Below are positions 56,641-64,000 of a DNA stretch of 64,000 bases, one piece after another. The stretch comes from Alnus glutinosa (lineage: Eukaryota > Streptophyta > Magnoliopsida > Fagales > Betulaceae): the NCBI RefSeq assembly GCF_958979055.1, contig NC_084891.1, positions 29,818,001-29,882,000 on the forward strand. The letters run 5' to 3'. The translations under genes were made by a program, and so were the position numbers. Position 1 is the first letter of the stretch. Every line of letters begins with the position of its first letter. The notes beneath the pieces were generated by a model, which was not told where the DNA came from, made no database searches, and worked only from the letters and a program-made list of their open reading frames with translations.

Positions 56641-56989
56641 TTTAAGTGTCTAGCTGTTGTATATGATATTTCTTTGTGCAGATACTTCTACTGGTGGGCA
56701 CGAAGCTTGAACTTATCATTATAGAGATGGCTCAAGAAATTCAAGATCGAGCTACGGGAGCTCCAGTGGTAGAGCCAAGCAACAAGTACTTTTGGTTTAA
56801 TCGACCCCAGTGGATTCTTTTCTTGATTCATTTTACCTTGTTCCAGGTCAGCATTCAACTCTGCTCTTCTTCATAATGTTGTGAACGTATAAAGTTCATT
56901 TAGAATTTAAGAAAAAAAAAAAAAAAAAATTAATGATATGACATGGTAGTACACAAAGATGGAACACTGGGGCTGCTGAGGCGATAGCT

Positions 56990-57690
56990 TTTGATATGAT
57001 AATACACTTTCGGTAATTTTTTGTTTGTTTTGACGTAAAATAATTTTGACATTTTACTATGTTTGGTATAAGTAAAAATAATGGTCAACAAAAATAATTT
57101 TCAGTTCGACTGTAAAAGCTTTTTTAATTTTTAAAAAACGAAAAATCGTAAATCGTTTTTCGAAATTAAATGCTTCGTTCTTGCACACACGTTTGATATC
57201 CGATTGCTGGAATTTGGTAATAGTCGATCATCGAAATCTAGCTTGCATCTAAATCCGGCAATATTTGGCCACCAAGAACTTGCCGGCGCCGGAATCCGGC
57301 GACATCTAGTTGCCGTCGCGGGAGCCAACGATCCAGATTTTGGCTATGGTCAGAAGCCGACTGGATCTGGCCAAAATGGCCTGAATCCAGCCCGCTCTTG
57401 CCTGATTCGGTCTTGATCCAGCCGGCTCTGGCCAGATCCGACCATTGATCCAGCCGTATCTGGCCAGATCCGGCCATTGATCCAGCCGTATCTGATCGGA
57501 TCCGGAGGAGTCCGACCGGAATTCGGCCATTTTGGCCAGAAGTCGCCTGACTTTAATTTTCGTCTTTCGTAATTTTTTCGTGCGAACCAAACACTGAAAA
57601 TTATTTTCGAGAAAATTATTTTTTCTGAAAAATAATTTCGTCGAAAATATTTTACAACGGAAATCGTTTTACATCGAAAGAAACAGAGAA
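56990..57690. mobile_element. Fold-back element with GC-rich core in an MLO intron
   Basis: AT-rich arms with GTAAAATAATTTTGAC and AAAATAATTTTCAGT on the left, and ACTGAAAATTATTTTCGAG and AATATTTTACAACGG on the right, in inverted order. They surround a GC-rich core (57180-57560) full of CCGG, GGCCAGATCCGGCC and ATCCAGCCGTATCTGG repeats. The contrast with the AT-rich surroundings is sharp. I recall similar repeats from other tree genomes. Limits are approximate; the class is probably a non-autonomous DNA transposon. Confidence 0.6.
57415..57510. repeat. GC-rich 30-40 bp repeats in the fold-back core
   Basis: TTGATCCAGCCG.. occurs three times (about 57413, 57448, 57478), each followed by CTGGCCAGATCCG or a variant. 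CpG-rich, so a likely methylation target. Confidence 0.75.
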
Positions 57691-58239
57691 TAAGTAAATG
57701 AAATTTTAACGCCTCCTGTTCATCTTTGGTAGTACATATGAATTGATAAAGTGAAATTAATTGAAAATATATTTATTGCAGTAACTTGTTGAGCTTTATA
57801 TAATTTCATAGTCTTATAAACTCTCGAGTAATTTGCCATATGTGCAGAATGCTTTCCAAATGGCATATTTTTTTGTGGATTTGTGTAAGTTATTTTGAAC
57901 CCTATTCTTTTAACTCACTTTATTTTATCCTATATTTGATAACTAGTGATTTTTTTTTTTAAATAAAAAACTCTTACAACATTGTTGTAACTCTATCTAG
58001 ATGCCCAGCATGAGTTTGGGATCACACCATGTTTCCAAGAAAACTTGCCTGCAACACTGACGAGGATTTCCCTTGGAGTAGCCCTTCTGTTCCTATGCAG
58101 CTATATCACCTTCCCTCTCTATGCCTTGGTAAACACAAGTGAGTAGTAAAACACACATTAATATGAAAATTCCTTTTATTTGGAAGTGAAGAAAGGTCCC
58201 TCTAAGATTATATATATTTCTTTTTCAAATTTAGTAGCC

Positions 58240-58440
58240 TATATTTAGTTTAGCGGTTTCAAAACGTGCAATTTAAAAAATAACAATTTCAAAAGGAGAT
58301 AATAAAAACGCAATTCTTAAAAACACACTCACTTGCATGCTTTCACATTTTCAAACTGTCATGTTTTTCAAACATGTTTCCAAATAGGACACGCTCTGCA
58401 ATTTATTTAAAAGCGTGCATTTGTTTGACCTATGGAATTG
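58240..58440. mobile_element. Worn copy of the 'GCGATTTAAAA' MITE family
   Basis: GTTTCAAAACGTGCAATTT and AACGCAATTCTTAAAAAC on the left and CTGCAATTTATTTAAAAGCGTGC on the right match the ends of the copies at 58695 and 60104. Diverged and of uncertain limits. Confidence 0.4.
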
Positions 58441-58444
58441 TAGT

Positions 58445-59073
58445 TATTAAAGTACTAATTAAGTGATTAAATTTACCTCTTCCTATTAGCTTAAGCTTTT
58501 GAGATAAGTGATAATTTAACATGGTATCAAAGCGAAGGTTCTGAATTTGAATCTTGTCTCTTTCATTTACCTCTTATTTCAATTAAATATTCCATGTGTT
58601 AGGCCTCACCTATTAAAAAAGAGTTTGAACCCATATGCGAGGGGGGAGTTAAAGTATTGATTAATAATTAAATTTATCTCTTCTTATCAGCTTAGAGTCC
58701 GTTTGAGTTTGCGATTTAAAATAACGGATTTTACAATGTGCGATTTGAAAAAATGATTTTTAAAAATATAGTTAAGCGTTTGGCAAAATTACAGTTTTAC
58801 CTTTAAAATCGCAAATTAGCCTTGTTAGGTAGCTTCTCCTTCCCTCGAGCCTGGTCCCAGGGCATTGCTTTAAAATTCTGTGTTTTAAAAAAAACATCAT
58901 CTTACCTGCGATTTGAAAAAGTAGATTTTCCGTATTTTTAAATTACAATTTTTAAAAATGTAGTTTCCAAACTATTTATGTTATACGATTTGGTTTCAAA
59001 ATTGCACTTATTGTCCACGAAATCGCAATTCGAAACGCACTCTTTTATTTTTGGGATAAGTGATAATTTAACA
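58445..59073 (+). mobile_element. TRIM element with a MITE inserted in its second LTR
   Basis: A short LTR (58445-58521, about 77 bp, ending TTTAACA) is followed by TGGTATCAAAGC (58522-58533), close to the initiator-Met tRNA primer site. The internal part contains TCTGAATTTGAATCTTGTC and ends in a purine-rich GAGGGGGGAG just before the second LTR. That LTR starts at 58648, is interrupted at 58694 and resumes at 59043-59073 with the same TAAGTGATAATTTAACA end. It encodes nothing. A non-autonomous LTR fossil; the interruption is a nested insertion. Confidence 0.75.
58695..59042. mobile_element. MITE nested in the TRIM's second LTR
   Basis: About 348 bp. Left GAGTCCGTTTGAGTTTGCGATTT and right AAATCGCAATTCGAAACGCACTC are inverted copies of each other. 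The inside is rich in GCGATTT and AAAATC. The LTR on either side joins cleanly when it is removed. A TTA next to the left end suggests a 3 bp target typical of PIF/Harbinger elements, but the right side is not exact. Confidence 0.75.
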
Positions 59074-59614
59074 ATAGGGCTAAGCACACTCTTAACGTTT
59101 TCGTATATCTTATGCTAGCTCAAGATTTTGACGCCTATATATATTCACATTCCTAGATGGGATCTCATATGAAGAAAGCTATATTTGAGGAACAAACAGC
59201 AAAGGCTCTCAAGAAATGGCAGCAGGCTGCAAAGGATAGAAGGAAGTTGATCAGGAAAGGTGGAGTAGTAGATAGTCCTTCAGGGTTTATGAGTGGAGAA
59301 AACACACCAAGCCGGGGAACATCACCCTTGCATTTGCTCCACAAGTGCCGGCCGTCCAATAAATCAGACATTGAAGGTGCTTTCAGTTCCCCAAGATCTT
59401 ACCACTCTGATGCTGACCTTTCAGAGATTGAGGGTTCCATGACTGACAGGCATGATTCAAGAAGACAAGATCAACCAGCTGGAGCAAATGAAGAATCACA
59501 CACCATTGATTTTACCTTTGGTTAAAATTAATAATTCGGATAACAAAATTACTGAAAATCTTTATCCAAAAGAGTAGCTCTAATCTACAACTAATTAAGT
59601 CACAAGTTAGTGGT

Positions 59615-59790
59615 CTCGTAGCCAAAAGGTTTTGAGTTTGAATTTTAACTCCATCATTTACCTCTCATTTTAATTAAATATTACACGTGTTGGGCATCAC
59701 TTATTAAAAGAAAGTCTGAGCCACTCGTGAGGGAAGTGTTAAAGTATTGATTAAATGATTAAATTAAGAATAAGTGATGATTAAACTATT
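59615..59790 (+). mobile_element. Partial TRIM relative
   Basis: GAGTTTGAATTTTAAC, ATTTACCTCTCATTTTAATT, CACGTGTTGGGC and GTGAGGGAAGTGTTAAAGTATTGATT follow the internal region and second LTR of the 58445 element. The first LTR and primer site are not recognisable. A broken fossil. Confidence 0.6.
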
Positions 59791-60103
59791 AATCCAATTC
59801 AAAGATGCTAATTAACAATCTAATTCCTACTTACATTGTTGTAATTATTGTATGAACAGGGAAAAAAGTATGTAAAAGAGAATTAACGAAGCCTATATTT
59901 ACACATTTGCCTATTTTAGTAAGTCGACTTCATTTATGCAATCACTCACTTTTCATTTCACATGGGTGAACATGATGACATTCCACATTTTTTCTTCTAT
60001 TTCATCTTCTTCTGGTTACCCACTTGTTGAATCTTCGAAAGGATCCAAAATACAATAGAATGAGTGAGACTGACCACATTTTTATGCTTAATTTTGTTGA
60101 CTA

Positions 60104-60384
60104 TATAGGGTTTACTTAGGTTTACAATTTCAAAACGTGCAATTTTAAAATGTGTGATTTTAAAAAACGATTTTAAAAAATACGGTTAAGCGTTTGACAA
60201 AATTGCAGTTTGTCTTTTAAAATCATAAGTTAGTCTTTAAAATTCTGCGATTTAAAAAAACAGTTTTTTGCGTTTTCAAATTGCAATTTTTAAAAAACGC
60301 AATTTTCAAATGGTTCATTTTCTGCAATTTGGTTTAAAATCACATTTTTTGTCTACGAAATCGCAATTCTAAACGTACCCTAAA
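60104..60384. mobile_element. MITE, 'GCGATTTAAAA' family, second copy
   Basis: Left TAGGGTTTACTTAGGTTTAC and right GTCTACGAAATCGCAATTC..ACGTACCCTA are inverted. Inside are AAAATTGCAGTTTG, TTCTGCGATTTAAAA and TTGCGTTTTCAAATTGC. It matches 58695-59042 over most of its length. Confidence 0.75.
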
Positions 60385-60548
60385 TGTAAAAAGATCGAGT
60401 TTTACATTATATTTTTTTTACAATATAAATGGTTAATACAGCATAATTGAATTGAGCTTAATTTTATAAGTTCAAGCTTTTGGATCGAATGATTTCCCCA
60501 AGACTCTAAAGATATCAATCTCCCTAATAGACAGATTAAGTCTTACAT

Positions 60549-60549
60549 T

Positions 60550-60605
<56 letters not shown>
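60549..60605. repeat. (AT)n microsatellite of about 56 bp
   Basis: The longest pure dinucleotide run in the window. Likely highly variable and hard to assemble. Confidence 0.95.
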
Positions 60606-60608
<3 letters not shown>

Positions 60609-60754
60609 GCATATCGTTTTAAAGCATTTTGGGTGCTATTGAAAATATATAAAATTTATGATTAAAAGAAAAGAAAAGTAAACCACGGATGGGTATCAAT
60701 GAGATTTTTTTATTTAAGGGGAGCCTTAAGTCGCTTTAGAGGGAAGGAAACTTC

Positions 60755-60786
60755 GAATTAAAAAATAATAATAATAATAATAATAA
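60755..60786. repeat. (AAT)n microsatellite
   Basis: About nine AAT units after an A run. Confidence 0.9.
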
Positions 60787-61226
60787 AGAAGATTCCAAAT
60801 CATTAGCGGGACATTGCATCAATCTTTATACAAATTAAGGGTCCACGTCTCCTCTAGATTATAAAAAGTTTATCATTAAAGCATTGCAATAAAACGACAG
60901 AAATAAAGTCCATCTCGAACAAAACAGTAAGATATTTTAGTTAAATGGTCGAGGCTACTCACCTAAACCAAGCATCTAAGCAACTCAAGGTGCCCTTTTG
61001 TTTTTGTTTTTAAAATAATATTTGGCTCATTTGTGACAATGTAAAGTTTAATATTGTTCGAGCAATTCAGAAGAGCCAACCATATATGAAGTCAAAGTTG
61101 CTTATTTTTCTAATAAAATATTATGACCACTAAAAACCCCATCTCTATCTTTGGCTACATTCTAACAATCTTTGCTTTTTTTATTTTTTTTATTTTATTT
61201 TAAACAATGTTTGCTTTTATATTAAG

Positions 61227-61665
61227 TGTTAAAGTTTCTCACATCATTAAGAGATACATGACCTAAAAATTTTATAAGTCATGGATACCCTTCTTTTCTC
61301 AATAAGTCTTTTGAGAGTGAGTAAGATTCATAACTTTTTATATGATATCAGAGCAGGTTTTTTGGACCACGATGAACCTTTTCCTCTCGATGTTGAACAC
61401 GTGTTTGGCCAAAGTTACCCACGTGAGGGGACGTGCTAAAGGGTCTCACATTTCCAAAAGATATATGATCTGGGGACTTTATAAGCCATGAACATCCCTC
61501 CTCTCTCAATGCATCTTTTGAGAATGAGTAAAGTTTATAAACTTTTACATAATATCAGAGCAAATTCTTTGGGCGATGATGGTGAACACATATTTGGCAA
61601 AAGTTGCCACATGTAAGGGGACGTGTTAAAGTGTTTAACATCGCCAAGAGATAATATTCGAATTT
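61227..61665 (+). mobile_element. TRIM array with three LTR copies
   Basis: LTR-like blocks start TGTTAAAGTTTCTCACATC (61227), TGCTAAAGGGTCTCACATT (61434) and TGTTAAAGTGTTTAACATC (61624, partial). The first two run about 116 bp, and each is followed by a primer-site-like TGATATCAGAGC (61343) or TAATATCAGAGC (61550). The two internal parts share GGACCACGATG/GGGCGATGATG, AACACGTGTTTGGC and GGGGACGTG. The period is about 200 bp. No protein is encoded. This is a fossil TRIM expanded to LTR-internal-LTR-internal-LTR, as known for unequal recombination between LTRs. Confidence 0.75.
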
Positions 61666-62353
61666 AAAAATTTCGCTTAATAAGTGAACCCTTACAAATA
61701 AAAAGTAAGTTATAGGAATAAGGTTCAAAATTAAAACTTTTATTTTAATACTATATTAAATCACATGTTCATTAAAAAAAAATATATTTAATTAATACTT
61801 TATAACACGTTTTGCGATTAGTCCGGCCAATAACAAGATAAATATATTTATAAAGAAAACATATTGATGATATTTGGAACAGAAATTCGGTGGAACATAA
61901 TCACATATATAGCTTGAGTTTGACCAGTTAACAGAAAGATAGCCCGATTACCTCTGATCTGAAGGGTCGATATCAGCGGAGTATATCCATACAAACCACC
62001 TAGCCTACAATATTAATCATTCCGAAAAAGAGAATCTGATGGTTCCCAACTTCCCATAAAAGTTGAGAATGTAGCGATCCTGGATTTGGAGTATTTGTAA
62101 AAGTCAAAATTCGATGGCCTTTAAAAGAAAAAAAAACTGGAATTTTTAAGGGTGTATTTGATATAAATCATAAAAAGATAAGAAAGAGCATAAAATGAAT
62201 AAATAAAAGGAAAAAAAATGAAATTAAAATTGTCCTACGCCGGCACGAATGGTGGGAATCAAACAGCCAAACAAGAGAGAGTAGGATAAAACGCTGTGGT
62301 GAAAAACATGTTAATAAATCAAATATGGTCTAACTCAGTTGTTAAACAGTCCA

Positions 62354-62379
62354 CTTCTTCTTCTTCTTCTTCTTCTTCC
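62354..62379. repeat. (CTT)n repeat in the S-acyltransferase upstream region
   Basis: About eight CTT units, 300 bp before the start codon. CT-rich repeats are common in plant leaders; a role is not shown. Confidence 0.85.
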
Positions 62380-62682
62380 AAGGGGTTTTTGATCTATGAA
62401 TCGGACTTTACAAGCCCTTAAACTCGAAACCAACTTGGTGGGTCGTCTCAAAACCGGATTTTGCCATCTGGGTCGGGATTGAAACCTCAAGAAACATTTT
62501 TGAAATCTTGGATTTGCTGTGATTGGTAAAAGAAAAAAACCAGTCCAAGAATGGACGGGACTGAGCCAGCAGCTCTGAAATTCTGAGTTGGATTTGCATT
62601 CTGGGGCTGGGTTAGATTGAGGTAGTTCGTTTTTCTTTAAATGTGGTTGTTTTCTTGACGAGTTGAAAGTGAGATTTTGGTC

Positions 62683-64000
62683 ATGGCTCGGCGTCATGGA
62701 TGGCAACTACCGGCTCACACATTTCAGGTAGAAACGATATACATTTGGTGGTCTGTCAAATTCTCTTTCGGAAATGTGGTTTTTTAAGGGCTTTTAGTGA
62801 ATGGTAACAATGCGGGGGCTTTTGTTGTATATAAAGCCAATACTTTTTCTTTTTTTTTTGGTTTTTGTTGGTCACTGATACTTCTTTTGAATCTAGTTTA
62901 ATTGTTTTTTTGTTTAATTTTTATCTTATTTCTCCTAAACTATGCGGGAGTTAGGAACTGTGAATGTGTACTTAGTTGGTTGCTGAGACATCTGGGAAAC
63001 CAACTAGGTTGCTGAGCTTTTTTTAATTTTTTTTTTTTTCTCGTGTTATGTTGCTTTGCATTTTGAAGAAAGGAAAATTTTTAAGATTCAATTTAACGTA
63101 AAATTGGTATCTTAATTTTTATAATATGTCAAATTACTTTAATAAAATTTCGGTGTGTCTCTGTGAGAATTGAGACAGTAAAGCAGAATTAGAATCATGT
63201 TATATTAACAAATTGTTATCATGGGTAGTTGGATCCATGATTTGGGAAGCCTTGAGAGTTGGTAGATGGTCTCCACTTTCTATTTGATTTTGACAATGAA
63301 ATACTGATCCTTATTTCTCATTCTGTTACAGGTTGTGGCTATAACGGTTTTTTTCTTGCTCTCTGTTGCATATTATGCATTTTTGGCCCCATTTCTGGGC
63401 AAGGAAATCTATGAATATGTGGCTGCTGGTGTTTATTCTGTCTTGGTAAGCCTGATACTAAAGTTTTCCTTTTCCCTTTATGATTCCATGTTGGGTATTT
63501 TGGCCTTTATCTCATTTCTTGACTATCATTTCAGGCACTCTCTGTATTCATTCTTTATGTTCGATGCACGGCTATTGATCCTGCTGATCCTGGAATTCTG
63601 CTTGAAGCTGGCAAGACATCTGCCTATAAAGCACGCAATGACACAGGTTGTTAGTGTCTTTCAGTTCAATTTAGTTTAAGTTTCATTTTGTGTTTACATT
63701 ATAATAAATGAAGTATCGCATTAGAGATTCATGTCAAGGTTTACAAAGAGTATTGGACCAGTAGGAAAAAAAAAAAGGGAATTGATTAATGGTCCTTCTA
63801 CAACCAAATGATTGAAATCACCAAAGGATGTCAGATTTTCACCAGGGAACCTCCTTAATATGTTCAGCCTCTGACTTTTTGCAATTTAATTGCAGAAGCG
63901 GAGATTTTTTAACTGAAATGAGAATGATACTCATTTTTTTCCTTGTTGGTAGACCAGTGCATAAATTTAGGATATTCGCTCCTCCTTATGCCTTTGTTCT
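62683..64000 (+). CDS. DHHC protein S-acyltransferase, 5' part (runs off the right edge)
   Basis: Three exons fit: 62683-62727 ([15 protein letters not shown]), 63332-63445 ([20 protein letters not shown] to AAGVYSVL) and 63535-63646 ([20 protein letters not shown] to KARNDTG). Phases are 0, 0 and then 1 at the edge. Two membrane spans and the DPADPG motif are present. Together with the [18 protein letters not shown] start they match the plant PAT19-22 type. The DHHC-Cys-rich catalytic domain would lie beyond the window, so the enzyme activity is inferred from the N-terminal part alone. These enzymes attach palmitate to cysteines of membrane-associated proteins. Introns 1 (about 600 bp) and the partial intron 3 are AT-rich. 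Confidence 0.88.

Larger units (their letters stand above)
52622..59524 (+). pseudogene. MLO: Decayed MLO gene (MLO5/8/9/10-type clade)
   Basis: Recognisable exons: 52622-52747 (MAASAPGERSLQQTPTWAIA..), 52830-52887 (WFQKRRKKAMSEALEKIKA), 53523-53639 ([20 protein letters not shown]), a corroded block at about 54400-54625 (DPARFRFA, SKVDYLTMRHGFI), 54799-54888 and its copy 55270-55359 (KFNFHKYIKRS), about 55463-55513, 56682-56846 ([20 protein letters not shown]), 57848-57886, about 58002-58138 (LCSYITFPLYALVNT) and 59157-59524 (KALKKWQQAAKDRRKLIRKG, the calmodulin-binding region). The exon for the first loop (normally starting ELMLLGFISLLL) is missing between 52888 and 53522, and the flanking exons are out of phase. 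The TRP-rich RRWKAWE exon is also missing. An extra base before the last exon shifts the ALV(N)TQ-MGS join. MLO is a seven-span membrane protein acting in powdery mildew susceptibility, pollen tube and root responses. Confidence 0.9.
59525..62682. other. Repeat-filled gap before the S-acyltransferase gene
   Basis: Contains TRIM and MITE copies, a long (AT)n, an (AAT)n tract near 60757 and the (CTT)n leader repeat at 62354. No coding gene is recognised. Confidence 0.6.

Noticed and set aside
57131-57590. Several 65-94 aa frames in the GC-rich MLO intron segment
   Set aside because: Repeat-derived frames in a fold-back element; composition, not coding.

Overview
The window is nuclear DNA of a flowering plant, most likely a woody core eudicot. 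Host genes are intron-rich with GT-AG junctions and AT-rich introns. They encode plant-only products: chloroplast GAPDH subunit B with its redox tail, a glutamate receptor-like channel, MLO, and plant-type IRE1. The spaces between genes hold plant transposon debris. I read this from the sequence alone and cannot name the species.

Layout, left to right. 1-5100: AT-rich intergenic DNA with MITEs. 5164-7684 (+): an ER saposin-like Canopy/MSAP protein. 9065-12373 (-): a PP2C phosphatase whose third intron carries a four-copy array of about 210 bp units. 13553-15254: a long LTR-like fossil. 17583-21254: a gag-only, non-autonomous Ty3/Gypsy-type element with both LTRs. 22576-27099 (+): a clade 3 glutamate receptor-like channel (GLR). 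29333-31120 (-): a GH17 beta-1,3-glucanase with a C-terminal X8/CBM43 domain. 34891-40117 (-): the unfolded-protein sensor IRE1. 40552-42806: a SINE and a 5'-truncated LINE. 43761-46650 (-): GAPB. 48634-51208 (-): a small chloroplast-envelope YtxH-like protein. 52622-59524 (+): a decayed MLO gene with missing exons and frame damage. 59525-62650: TRIM and MITE debris. 62683-right edge (+): the first exons of a DHHC protein S-acyltransferase.

Exon chains for the seven complete genes were built by hand and all close in frame: Canopy 185 aa, PP2C 386, GLR 919, GH17 463, IRE1 917, GAPB 452 and YtxH-like 172. The genes do not form a pathway. Canopy and IRE1 both act in the ER. GAPB and the YtxH-like protein are both plastid proteins. 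From memory, several have Arabidopsis relatives that also sit close together (Canopy, GLR3.3, MLO9, a chloroplast envelope protein and GAPB on chromosome 1), so this looks like an old conserved block.

I found no unknown multi-gene system. The unusual content is in the repeats: a MITE nested inside a TRIM, a TRIM array with three LTR copies, several MITE families with clear terminal repeats and target duplications, a coding-length 36 bp repeat inside a gag-only element, and the intronic PP2C array. The MLO pseudogene is the main gene-level anomaly.
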